A stretch of 64,000 bases of DNA from Halomonas sp. M4R1S46 (GTDB taxonomy: Bacteria; Pseudomonadota; Gammaproteobacteria; Pseudomonadales; Halomonadaceae): assembly GCF_025725685.1 (NCBI RefSeq), contig NZ_CP107008.1, positions 62,001 through 126,000 of the forward strand, given 5' to 3'. Below, piece by piece: positions 15,979-24,319 of this stretch (its first letter is position 1; every line of letters begins with the position of its first letter). Position numbers and translations under genes: made by a program. The notes beneath the pieces are model-generated. The model did not search any database and was not told the DNA's origin. It was given only the letters and a program-made list of their open reading frames with translations.

Positions 15979-16791
15979 ATGAGCGACACCGAGAAGGACG
16001 CACGGAAGTACCTGATCCCGGGCCTGGAGCGTGGCCTGATCATCCTGATGGAGCTGAGCCGCAGCCATCGGGAGATGAGCTTCGCCGAGATCGTCAAGCG
16101 CGTCGACATCCCCAAGGCCACGGCCTACCGCGCCATCCAGACCCTGGAGTACATGGGCTTCATCCGGCGCCATCCATCCACCGGGCTGTATTCGCTGGGG
16201 GTCAACGTGCTGCGGCTGGGCTTCGAGTACGTCGCCTCCCTGGACGTGGTGCAGGTCGGCCAGCCGGTGATCGAGTCGCTGCGCGACAAGACCGGCTGCT
16301 CGAGCCATATCGCCATTCGCGACGGCCGCGACGTCATCTACGTGGCCCGGGTCAGCGCCGCCAACGCCACCATCCGCCGGGTCAGCGTCGGCACCCGCCT
16401 GCCGGTGCATCGCACCTCTCTGGGGCGGATGCTGCTGACCGGCCTGAGTCGCGAGGCCTTCGAGGCGCTCTATCCCGAGGACAGCCTGCCGGACAGCGAA
16501 CCCGGTGCGCCGACGGATCGCGAGGCGCTCTGGGCTCTGGTCCAGGAGGATCGCGAGCGGGGTTACGTGATCGGCGAATCCTACTTCCAGTTCGGCATCT
16601 CCTCGATCGTCTACCCGCTGTTCAACCACGACGGCGAGGTCGAGGGGGTGGTCAGCATCATGGTGCCGGTGCACGAGATCCCGGAAGCCGACCGCGACCG
16701 CCTGCGGCTCGAGGTCGCCGAGGCGGCCGGCAGCATCTCCAATCTGCTGGGCTACCAGGGCAGTGCCGGAGGGCAGCGCCAGATGAGATGA
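15979..16791 (+). CDS. IclR-family transcriptional regulator of the catabolic cluster
   Basis: 270 residues. The N-terminal winged HTH (about 12-75, with FAEIVKRVDIPKATAYRAI) is followed by the IclR effector domain (about 90-260; DGRDVIYVARV, GTRLPVHRTSLGRMLL). Family members sense small aromatic or carboxylic acids and often control catabolic operons. Three near-identical operators, one in front of this gene and two at the operons starting at 4679 and 9905, point to control of the whole 4.6-25.5 kb region. It leads the third operon. Confidence 0.9.
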   Translation: MSDTEKDARKYLIPGLERGLIILMELSRSHREMSFAEIVKRVDIPKATAYRAIQTLEYMGFIRRHPSTGLYSLGVNVLRLGFEYVASLDVVQVGQPVIESLRDKTGCSSHIAIRDGRDVIYVARVSAANATIRRVSVGTRLPVHRTSLGRMLLTGLSREAFEALYPEDSLPDSEPGAPTDREALWALVQEDRERGYVIGESYFQFGISSIVYPLFNHDGEVEGVVSIMVPVHEIPEADRDRLRLEVAEAAGSISNLLGYQGSAGGQRQMR

Positions 16792-16957
16792 ACATGCCCT
16801 GATCCATTCCGCCGGGCGTTCGACTCGCCTGCGCCCGGCACGAGCCAATACGGCAACCAGACGACTGTCGCGAAGCCTTCGCCTCGCGAACGGGGACCCT
16901 TTGTGTCCGTGACGTCGCCGGAGTGACGGCCGAGGTCACATTCAGCAGGAGATCGAC

Positions 16958-17887
16958 ATGAGTATCGTGGGTATCGAAGCATTGGAGTTCGGCGCCGAGG
17001 ACGTCGAGGCCGGCAAGCAATTCGTCGAGGACTTCGGCCTGGCGCCGGTCGACGCTGAGGTCGGGGCCGCGTCCTTCGAGACGCTCAACGGTGCCCGCCT
17101 GGTGGTGCGCGGCATCGACGACCCGGCGCTGCCCGCGGCCTTCGAGGAGGGCTCGACCCTGCGCCGCATGACCTGGGGCGTGGCGGACGCCGCGGCCCTG
17201 GACACGCTGCGGGAACGCCTGCGCGACCAGCCCGGCTTCGTCGACCACGGCGACAGCCTGGAGTGCCGCGACCCCAACGGCCTGACCGTGTGCATCCGGC
17301 CCACCCGGCTCAAGGACGTCGAACTGGAGGTCACCCCGATCAACCAGTGGGGCGACATGAAGCGCGTCGACCAGCCGAGCCCGGTCTACGAGCGGGCCAC
17401 GCCGGCGAGCATCGGCCATGCGGTGTTCTTCGTCGACGACCTCGAGGCCTGTGAGCGCTTCTATCGCGAATTGCTGGGCTTCTCGGTCTCCGACCGCTAC
17501 ATCGAGCGCGCCGTCTTCCTGCGCATGCAGGCGCGCGGCGGCCACCACAACCTCTTCCTGCTCAAGCTGCCGCATCGCGGCGCGGGGCTCAACCACGTGG
17601 CCTTCACGGTGCGCGACATCCACGAGGTGATCGGCGGCGGCCTGGCCATGAGCCGGCGTCAGTGGAGCACCTTCATCGGCCCGGGGCGGCACCCGATCTC
17701 CTCGGCCTACTTCTGGTACGTCAACAGCCCCTTGGGCGGTGCCTTCGAGTACTACACCAACGAGGACTACCTGACCGAGGCCTGGGAGCCGCGCGAGATG
17801 CAGCACTCCCTGGAGTCGTTCACCGAGTGGGCCATCGAGGGCGGCATCGACGCCGAGACCCGGCGCCAGAAGAAGGCCGACGCCTGA
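16958..17887 (+). CDS. VOC-superfamily protein, type I extradiol-dioxygenase-like
   Basis: 309 residues with two glyoxalase/VOC modules (about 1-120 and 150-275). The C-terminal module keeps the metal facial triad as His154 (IGHAVFFVDD), His213 (LNHVAFTVRD) and Glu264 (GAFEYYTNED), as in Fe(II) extradiol ring-cleaving dioxygenases of the BphC/catechol 2,3-dioxygenase type. The N-terminal module lacks these ligands, as usual. It could cleave the dihydroxylated ring made upstream. Start ATG with AGGAG eight bases upstream. Confidence 0.85.
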   Translation: MSIVGIEALEFGAEDVEAGKQFVEDFGLAPVDAEVGAASFETLNGARLVVRGIDDPALPAAFEEGSTLRRMTWGVADAAALDTLRERLRDQPGFVDHGDSLECRDPNGLTVCIRPTRLKDVELEVTPINQWGDMKRVDQPSPVYERATPASIGHAVFFVDDLEACERFYRELLGFSVSDRYIERAVFLRMQARGGHHNLFLLKLPHRGAGLNHVAFTVRDIHEVIGGGLAMSRRQWSTFIGPGRHPISSAYFWYVNSPLGGAFEYYTNEDYLTEAWEPREMQHSLESFTEWAIEGGIDAETRRQKKADA

Positions 17888-18050
17888 TCCATGGCCGGGC
17901 CCGAGGCCCGGCGCCCCCAGCGTCACCATCGATGCCGGTCGCCTGCGGGCGGCCGGCCCGGGGACCCCTCGTCCCGAATCCGGCCTCGGCCGCGCGGCGA
18001 GGCCTCCCCCGAACACCACCAACCACCGCGCGATCCCGAGGAGAGACACC

Positions 18051-18575
18051 ATGTCCGAACAGTTCGCTACCTGGAAGAAACCCGACGACCTGTCCTTCGA
18101 GGACTGGATCGAAACGCGCATCGCGCGCTTCAAGGGCCGCAAGTACGACTGGAACGCCCTGAAGTTCCAGGCCGACTACGACCCCAAGTACCGTCGCGCC
18201 CAGATGCGCTACATCGGCACCGGCGCCACCGGCGTGGCCAACGACACCAATACCATCCCGGCCGAGCACTTCACCTTCTCGACCATGGTGCTGCCGTCCA
18301 AGTGCGAGGGGCCGCTGCACGTGCATGACGATGTCGAGGAAGTCTTCTTCGTCCTCAAGGGCTCCATTCGCCTGTTCCTCAAGGACGGCGACCGCTACAC
18401 CGAGACGGTGCTCGAGGAACGCGACGTGGTCTCCATCCCGCCGGGCATCTACCGCGGCCTGCTCAACGAGAGCGAGGAGGAGGCCCTGATGTGCGTGATG
18501 CTGGGCACGCCCAAGCCGCAGATCCCCACCTACCCGGACGATCACCCGCTGTCCAGGGTCAAGCGCGACGGATGA
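18051..18575 (+). CDS. Cupin-domain protein
   Basis: 174 residues. A single cupin barrel with metal-binding motif 1 in GPLHVHDDVEEVFFVLKG (two His and a Glu) and motif 2 near PPGIYRGLLNE, where the usual His is replaced, so the metal site may be three-residue. About 70 N-terminal residues are extra. Cupins in such clusters act as dioxygenases, isomerases or decarboxylases; sequence alone does not choose. It lies between the VOC dioxygenase and hydrolase genes, with AGGAGAG upstream of ATG. Confidence 0.8.
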   Translation: MSEQFATWKKPDDLSFEDWIETRIARFKGRKYDWNALKFQADYDPKYRRAQMRYIGTGATGVANDTNTIPAEHFTFSTMVLPSKCEGPLHVHDDVEEVFFVLKGSIRLFLKDGDRYTETVLEERDVVSIPPGIYRGLLNESEEEALMCVMLGTPKPQIPTYPDDHPLSRVKRDG

Positions 18576-18586
18576 GGGGGCCGGCC

Positions 18587-19435
18587 ATGACACCCCAGGC
18601 AATGACACCCCGGCACCTGACGCTCGATGCCGGGCGCCAGGCCTACCGCGAAAGTGGCGAGGGCCCCGCCATCGTGCTGCTGCACGGCATCAGCTCCGGG
18701 GCGGCCTCCTGGGCGCCGCTGGCTCCCTATCTAGCCGGCTACCACCTGCTGGCCTGGGACGCCCCGGGCTACGGCGACAGCCAGCCGCTGGCCGCGGCCG
18801 AGCCCACGGCGGCGGACTATGCCGCGCGTCTCGACGCCTGGCTCGACGCCCTGGGCATCGAGCGCTGCGTGCTGGTCGGCCACTCGCTGGGGGCGATGAT
18901 GGCCAGCGCCTTCGCGGCCCGCCGACCCGAGCGCCTGGCCGGGGTGATCCTGGCCGACCCGGCGCTGGGCTATCGCGCCGCCGATGCCGCCAAGCGCGAC
19001 AGCGTCTATCGCAGCCGCTGGACGTTGCTCGCCGAGCAGGGTCACGAGGCCTATGCCGCGGCGCGCGCCCCGCGCCTGCTGCGCGACGGTGCCGATCCGG
19101 CCGACGTCGCCCGGGTGCGCGAGGGCATGCGGCGCCTGCACGTCGGGGGCTTCGCCCAGGCCAGCTGGATGCTGGCCAACGACGCCCTGGAGGGCTATGT
19201 GCCCGGGGGGCTGCCGGTGCCGGCCATGGTGCTGTGCGGCGACGAGGACGCCATCACCACCCCCGAGGCCTCGCGGGCCCTGGCCGAGCGGCTGGGGTTG
19301 CCCTATCGCGACATTCCGCGGGCCGGCCACGCCAGCTACATCGACGCTCCCGTGGCCTTCGCCGCAGTCGTCGCGGCCTTCGCCGGGCCGCTGCTGGCGC
19401 CTTCCACCCGGACCCGAGAGAGGACGACACCATGA
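18587..19435 (+). CDS. Alpha/beta hydrolase, meta-cleavage-product-hydrolase-like
   Basis: 282 residues. The oxyanion-hole segment VLLHGISSG is near residue 28, the nucleophile elbow GHSLG near 102, the acid in CGDEDAI near 222 and the His in AGHASYID near 251. This is the canonical fold of hydrolases that split C-C bonds of ring-fission products or ester/lactone bonds. The ATG at 18587 is chosen over one 15 bases upstream because GAGGGGG precedes it. Its stop overlaps the next start by four bases. Confidence 0.85.
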   Translation: MTPQAMTPRHLTLDAGRQAYRESGEGPAIVLLHGISSGAASWAPLAPYLAGYHLLAWDAPGYGDSQPLAAAEPTAADYAARLDAWLDALGIERCVLVGHSLGAMMASAFAARRPERLAGVILADPALGYRAADAAKRDSVYRSRWTLLAEQGHEAYAAARAPRLLRDGADPADVARVREGMRRLHVGGFAQASWMLANDALEGYVPGGLPVPAMVLCGDEDAITTPEASRALAERLGLPYRDIPRAGHASYIDAPVAFAAVVAAFAGPLLAPSTRTRERTTP

Positions 19436-20226
19436 GTTTCATGATCGAAGACCGGGTGGCGGTGGTCACCGGCGGATCCTCCGGGATCGGCCTCGAGACC
19501 GTGCGCCTGCTGTTGACCCACGGCGCCAGGGTGGCGCTGTGCGGCCGCAACCCCGAGCGTCTCGAGGCGGCCCGCGCCGCGCTGGTCGAGGAGTTCCCCG
19601 CCGCCGAACTGCTGGCCGAGACCTGCGACGTGCTCGACGAGGCCTCCTGCGCGGCCTTCGCCGCGGCCGTCCGCGAGCGCTTCGGCGGCGCCGACATGCT
19701 GATCGCCAACGCCGGCCAGGGTTACGTGGCCCACTTCGACGACACCCCGCGGGAGGCCTGGCTGTCCGAGGCCAACCTCAAGCTGTTCGGGGTGATCAAT
19801 CCCTTGAGCGCCTTCCGCGACCAGCTGGCGGCCTCCGAGATCGGCTCGCTGACCTGCGTCAACTCGCTGCTGGCGCTGCAGCCGGAGCCGCACATGATCG
19901 CCACCTCGGCGGCGCGGGCGGCTCTGCTCAACATGACCCATTCGCTGTCTCACGAGCTGATCGACGACGGCATCCGGGTCAACTCCATCCTGCTGGGCAT
20001 GGTCGAGTCCGGCCAGTGGCGCCGCCGCTTCGAGCAGCGCGACGACCCGTCCCAGAGCTGGGAGCAGTGGATCGGCGCCATCGCCGCGAAGCGCGGCATC
20101 CCCATGGGCCGCCTGGGCCGCCCGGAGGAACCGGCGCGTGCCCTGGTCTTCCTGGCCTCCCCGATGGCTTCCTTCACCACCGGCGCCGCCCTGGATGTCT
20201 CCGGTGGCTTCAATCGCCACCTGTGA
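19432..20226 (+). CDS. SDR-family protein with substituted catalytic Tyr and Lys
   Basis: 264 residues. The nucleotide-binding TGGSSGIG (residues 13-20) and IANAGQG (91-97) are intact and the catalytic Ser145 is present (CVNS). At the expected +13 and +17 positions, however, Thr158 and Arg162 replace the Tyr and Lys of the YxxxK motif. Either the protein uses a different mechanism, for example a non-redox or decarboxylase/lyase role, or it is a binding or structural partner. It overlaps the hydrolase gene (ATGA) and is clearly maintained in frame. The C-terminus ends DVSGGFNRHL, as in normal SDRs. Confidence 0.82.
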   Translation: MSFMIEDRVAVVTGGSSGIGLETVRLLLTHGARVALCGRNPERLEAARAALVEEFPAAELLAETCDVLDEASCAAFAAAVRERFGGADMLIANAGQGYVAHFDDTPREAWLSEANLKLFGVINPLSAFRDQLAASEIGSLTCVNSLLALQPEPHMIATSAARAALLNMTHSLSHELIDDGIRVNSILLGMVESGQWRRRFEQRDDPSQSWEQWIGAIAAKRGIPMGRLGRPEEPARALVFLASPMASFTTGAALDVSGGFNRHL

Positions 20227-20242
20227 GACGACGGAGAATCCG

Positions 20243-21037
20243 ATGACCCAACGACTGATGATGATCGGCTATGGCGCCATGGGCCGCGAGGTGCATCGCC
20301 TGCTCCCCCAGGGCATGGAGCTCGCCTGGGTGGTGGTGCCGGAAGCCCATGCCGCGGCGACCCGCGACCGCCTGGCCGGCCGCGCCGAGGTACTGACCGC
20401 CATCGAGGCATGCGCCGAGCGTCCCGACCTGGTGGTGGAGTGCGCCGGCCAGCCGGGCCTCGCCGAGCATGGCGAGGCCGTGCTGCGCCGTGGCCTGACC
20501 CTGGCGGTGGTGGCCACCGGTGCCCTGGCCGATGCGGCCCTGTATGAGCGGCTCGCCACCGCGGCCCGCCAGGGCGGTGGACGCATGCAACTGCTGTCCG
20601 GCGCCGTGGCCGGCATGGACGGCCTGGCGGCGGCCCGCGAGGGCGGCCTCGACGAGGTCACCTACGAGGCCTGCAAGGCCCCGCGCAGCTGGAAGGGCAG
20701 CCACGCCGAGCAGCTCATCGACCTCGGCGCCGTCGCCGAGAAGACGGTGTTCTTCGCGGGCGATGCCGGCGAGGCCGCGCGGCTGTTCCCGGCCAATTCC
20801 AACGTCGCCGCCACCATCGCGCTGGCCGGGGTGGGCATGCGCGACACCCGGGTGCAGCTGATCGTCGACCCGGCGGCCACGCGCAACACCCACCGCATCC
20901 ATGCCAGGGGGCGCTTCGGCGAGTTCACCATCGAGCTCAACGGCCATCCCCTGGAAAGCAATCCCAAGACCTCGACCCTCGCCGCCCTCTCGGTGGTGCG
21001 CGCCTGTCGCCAGGCGCTCGAGCCGGTCTCGTTCTAA
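20243..21037 (+). CDS. L-aspartate dehydrogenase family protein
   Basis: 264 residues. N-terminal NAD(P) fold (MIGYGAMG, residues 7-14) and C-terminal aspartate-dehydrogenase domain with NSNVAATIALAG and NTHRIHARGRFGEF, both hallmarks of the NadX/AspDH family. Characterised members deaminate L-aspartate to iminosuccinate/oxaloacetate. Here the gene sits in a catabolic operon, not with nadA/nadC, so a dedicated amino-acid intermediate is possible. From memory, the characterised Pseudomonas aeruginosa enzyme (PA3505) lies in a similar ALDH/decarboxylase/SDR/hydrolase neighbourhood. Confidence 0.83.
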   Translation: MTQRLMMIGYGAMGREVHRLLPQGMELAWVVVPEAHAAATRDRLAGRAEVLTAIEACAERPDLVVECAGQPGLAEHGEAVLRRGLTLAVVATGALADAALYERLATAARQGGGRMQLLSGAVAGMDGLAAAREGGLDEVTYEACKAPRSWKGSHAEQLIDLGAVAEKTVFFAGDAGEAARLFPANSNVAATIALAGVGMRDTRVQLIVDPAATRNTHRIHARGRFGEFTIELNGHPLESNPKTSTLAALSVVRACRQALEPVSF

Positions 21038-21052
21038 GCGGAGGTGTCCGAG

Positions 21053-22519
21053 ATGACCCTGAAGATCTTCATCGCCGGCGAATGGCGCGAGGGTCGCGGC
21101 GCCCCTATGGTGTCGCGCTTCCCCGCCGACGGTTCGGTGAACGCCGAGCTCAATGCCGCGAGCCTCGACGACGTCGAGGCGGCGATCGCCGCCGCCGACG
21201 CGGCCTGGCGCGCCCCGACCTGGCGCGAGCGCCTGCCCCACGAGCGGGCCGAGGTGCTCTACCGCGTCAGCGAGCTGATCCGCGAGCGGGCCGAGGAGCT
21301 CGCCGCCCTGCAGACCCGTGACAACGGCAAACCGCTGGCCGAGGCCCGCGGCCTGGTGGCCAGCGCCGCCGGCACCGCGCGCTACTTCGCGGCGGCCTGC
21401 GAGACCCTGGAGGGCGAGCTGCCCACCCGGCGCAACGCCGATTTCCTGACCCTGAGCACCTATGAGCCGCTCGGGGTGATCGCCGCCATCACGCCCTGGA
21501 ACTCGCCGATCGCCAGCGAGATGCAGAAGGTCGCCCCGGCGCTGGCCGGCGGCAACGCCGTGGTGCTCAAGCCCGCCGAGGCCACCCCGCTGATGGCCCT
21601 CAAGCTCGCCGAGCTGTTCGAGGAGGCGGGGCTGCCCAAGGGGCTGCTCAGCGTGCTGCCGGGCCGCGGCAGCGTGATCGGCGAGGCCATCGCGCGCCAC
21701 CCCAGGGTGCGCAAGATCTCCTTCACCGGCGGCACCAACACCGGTCGCCACCTGGCCCATGTGGCCGCCGACAAGCTGATCACGACCTCCCTGGAGCTGG
21801 GCGGCAAGTCGCCGACCATCATCCGCGAGGACGCCGACCTGGAGCAGGCGGTCAAGGGCGTGGCCTATGGCATCTTCAGCTCCGCCGGCCAGGCCTGCAT
21901 CGCCGGCTCGCGGCTGTTCATCCACCGCCGCCGCTACGACGAGGTCATGGCGCGTCTCGAGACCGTCGCCCGCGAGCTGCGCGTCGGCCACCCGGAGACC
22001 CCCGGCGTGCACCTGGGGCCGCTGATCAGCGAGGCGCACCGCGACGGCGTGGCGGCCTACGTCGAGCGGGCCCGCGAGGAGGGCGGCCGCATCCGCTGTG
22101 GCGGTGCGATCCCCACCGCGGGCGAGCTGGCCGCGGGCAGCTTCTACCCGCCGACCCTGATCGAGGGGCTGCCCCACGACAGCGCGGTCTGCCAGGAGGA
22201 GATCTTCGGCCCGGTGCTGGTGGCGCTGCCCTTTGATGACGAGGACGAGCTGGTGGGCCTGGCCAACGACAACGTCTACGGCCTGGCGGCCGGCATCTGG
22301 AGCGCCGACTACCGCGCGGCCCTGCGCCTGGCCGACCGGCTCGAGGTCGGCACGGTGTGGATCAACACCTACAAGAAGTTCGCCATCTCGACGCCCTTCG
22401 GCGGCTACAAGGAGAGCGGCCTGGGCCGCGAGAAGGGCCGCCAGGGCATCCAGGCCTACATGCAGCAGAAGAGCCTGTACCTGGGCCTCGAGCACGACCC
22501 CATGAACTGGTGCGACTGA
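21053..22519 (+). CDS. NAD(P)-dependent aldehyde dehydrogenase
   Basis: 488 residues, full length. The catalytic Cys282 lies in GQACIAGSR, general base Glu248 in LELGGKSP, with FTGGTNTGR and TPWNSPI as cofactor and oxyanion segments. It would oxidise an aldehyde to the acid, probably the product of the ThDP enzyme encoded next. Start ATG 21053 with GCGGAGG upstream is preferred over a GTG nine bases earlier. Confidence 0.9.
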   Translation: MTLKIFIAGEWREGRGAPMVSRFPADGSVNAELNAASLDDVEAAIAAADAAWRAPTWRERLPHERAEVLYRVSELIRERAEELAALQTRDNGKPLAEARGLVASAAGTARYFAAACETLEGELPTRRNADFLTLSTYEPLGVIAAITPWNSPIASEMQKVAPALAGGNAVVLKPAEATPLMALKLAELFEEAGLPKGLLSVLPGRGSVIGEAIARHPRVRKISFTGGTNTGRHLAHVAADKLITTSLELGGKSPTIIREDADLEQAVKGVAYGIFSSAGQACIAGSRLFIHRRRYDEVMARLETVARELRVGHPETPGVHLGPLISEAHRDGVAAYVERAREEGGRIRCGGAIPTAGELAAGSFYPPTLIEGLPHDSAVCQEEIFGPVLVALPFDDEDELVGLANDNVYGLAAGIWSADYRAALRLADRLEVGTVWINTYKKFAISTPFGGYKESGLGREKGRQGIQAYMQQKSLYLGLEHDPMNWCD

Positions 22520-22547
22520 GCGCCCACGGTCACAGAGGACAAGCATC

Positions 22548-24182
22548 ATGACGACCATCACCGTGGGCGAAGCCGTCGCCCGCACCCTGGAAGCCTACGC
22601 GGTCTCGGCCGTGTACGGCGTGATCTCCATCCACAACCTGCCGATCGCCGACGCCATCGGCCGGCGCGAGCGGGTGCGCTTCGTGCCGTCCCGCGGCGAA
22701 GCCGGCGCCGTGACCATGGCCGACGGCCATACCCGGGTGGGCGGCCTCGGCGTGGCCCTGACCAGCACCGGCGCCGGGGCCGGCAATGCCGTGGGCGCCA
22801 TGCTCGAGGCGCTCAACGCCGGCACGCCGCTGCTGCATATCACCGGCCAGGTCGAGAAGGCCTACCTGGATCGCGATGCCGGCTTCATCCACGAGACTCG
22901 CGACCAGCTGGGCTTCCTCGAGGCCTGCTCCAAGCGTGCCTACCGCGCCTGCACCCCCGAGCAGGTGGTGCCGCTGCTGCACCGCGCCATCCAGGAGGCC
23001 ATGACCCTGCCGCGGGGCCCGGTGAGCCTGGAGATTCCCATCGACATCCAGGCCAGCCGGGTCGAGTGGGTCGAGGCCGCTCCGGCGGCGCCCGCCGCCC
23101 CGGCCCCGGTCAGTGAGGCCGAGATCGACGGCCTGGCCGAGCGCGTGCTGGCCGCCGAGCGCCCGGTGCTGTGGATCGGCGGCGGCTGCCTGGAGGCGGG
23201 GGAGGCCGTGCGCCGGCTGGCCGACGCCGGCATTCCGGTGGTCTCCAGCACCCATGCCCGCGGCGTGCTGCCCGACAGCCACCCGCGCAGCCTGCGAGCC
23301 TTCCACAGTGCCCCGGCGGTGGAGGAGCTGTTCGCCAGCAGCGACCTGATGCTGGTGGCCGGCTCGCGGCTGCGCAGCAACGAGACCCGCACCTTCTCGG
23401 TGGCGCTGCCGCGTCCGCTGGTGCAGATCGACGTCGACCCGGCCGCGGCGCACCGCAACTATCAGGCCGACGCCTTCCTGTGCGGCGAGTGCGGCGACGT
23501 GCTCTCGCGCCTGGCCGATCGCCTGGAGGAAAAGCGCGAGCCCGATGCCGAGGTCGACCGCGATGTTGCCCGTGCCGTGCAGGCCGCCGAGCGGGCGCTG
23601 CGCGACCAGGTCGGCGAATACGCCAAGCTCTGCGACGCGGTGCGCGAGTCGCTGCCCGTTGACGGCATCTTCGTGCGCGACATCACGGTCTCCGGTAGCA
23701 CCTGGGGCAGCCGACTGCTGCCCAGCGAGCGCCCGCTGACCAACATCCACTCGCTGGCCGGCGCCATCGGCCAGGGCCTGGCCACCGGCATCGGCTGCGC
23801 CGTGGGCGCGCAGGGCCGGAAGGTGGTCACCCTGGTCGGCGACGGCGGCCTGATGCTGATGGTCGGCGAGCTGGCGACGCTGGCCCAGGAAGGCCTGGAC
23901 ATGACCCTGGTGGTGATGAACGACGGCGGCTATGGGGTGATGCGCGGCATCCAGGACAAGTACTTCGAGGGTCGCCAGTACTACAACGACCTGCACACGC
24001 CGGACTTCCAGGCCATGGCCGATGCCCTGGGCCTGCCGCGCTGGAAGGTCAGTCGAGGCGACGACTTCGCCGGCGTGCTGGCCGAGGCCGTGGGTAGTGC
24101 CGGCCCGGCGATTGTCGAGGTGGACATGGCCAGCGTGGGCCCGCTCGAGTTCGCCGGCCCGCCGCAGAAGACCCTCTACTGA
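22548..24182 (+). CDS. Thiamine-diphosphate enzyme, 2-oxoacid decarboxylase-like
   Basis: 544 residues in the acetolactate synthase/benzoylformate decarboxylase superfamily. Three domains are visible: Pyr (about 1-170, catalytic Glu51 in SRGEAG), central (190-320) and PP (360-540, with the ThDP-Mg motif GDGGLMLM ... NDGGYGV). No FAD-linked or acetolactate-specific feature is obvious. Beside an aldehyde dehydrogenase it most likely decarboxylates a 2-oxoacid to an aldehyde that is then oxidised; carboligation remains possible. Confidence 0.85.
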   Translation: MTTITVGEAVARTLEAYAVSAVYGVISIHNLPIADAIGRRERVRFVPSRGEAGAVTMADGHTRVGGLGVALTSTGAGAGNAVGAMLEALNAGTPLLHITGQVEKAYLDRDAGFIHETRDQLGFLEACSKRAYRACTPEQVVPLLHRAIQEAMTLPRGPVSLEIPIDIQASRVEWVEAAPAAPAAPAPVSEAEIDGLAERVLAAERPVLWIGGGCLEAGEAVRRLADAGIPVVSSTHARGVLPDSHPRSLRAFHSAPAVEELFASSDLMLVAGSRLRSNETRTFSVALPRPLVQIDVDPAAAHRNYQADAFLCGECGDVLSRLADRLEEKREPDAEVDRDVARAVQAAERALRDQVGEYAKLCDAVRESLPVDGIFVRDITVSGSTWGSRLLPSERPLTNIHSLAGAIGQGLATGIGCAVGAQGRKVVTLVGDGGLMLMVGELATLAQEGLDMTLVVMNDGGYGVMRGIQDKYFEGRQYYNDLHTPDFQAMADALGLPRWKVSRGDDFAGVLAEAVGSAGPAIVEVDMASVGPLEFAGPPQKTLY

Positions 24183-24192
24183 TGCCCGCCGT

Positions 24193-24208
24193 CACCGGCT
24201 CGCCGGTG
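24193..24208. repeat. Palindromic hairpin after the ThDP gene
   Basis: CACCGGC-TC-GCCGGTG is a perfect inverted repeat ten bases after the stop codon and without a T-run. It may stabilise the upstream mRNA or attenuate reading into the porin gene. Confidence 0.4.
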
Positions 24209-24319
24209 GCGACACACACCACTACCGAGGGAGGAGTCGTCAGGGAACATCAAGAGACCATGAATCAGAACAACATATCTTCTGCTTACTTTTAAAACAA
24301 CGAATCAAGAGAGACCCCT

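Noticed and set aside
24260..24295. Eleven-codon frame (MNQNNISSAYF) before the porin gene as a leader peptide
   Set aside because: Weak ribosome site and no regulatory codon run or attenuator hairpin; likely chance in the AT-rich leader.
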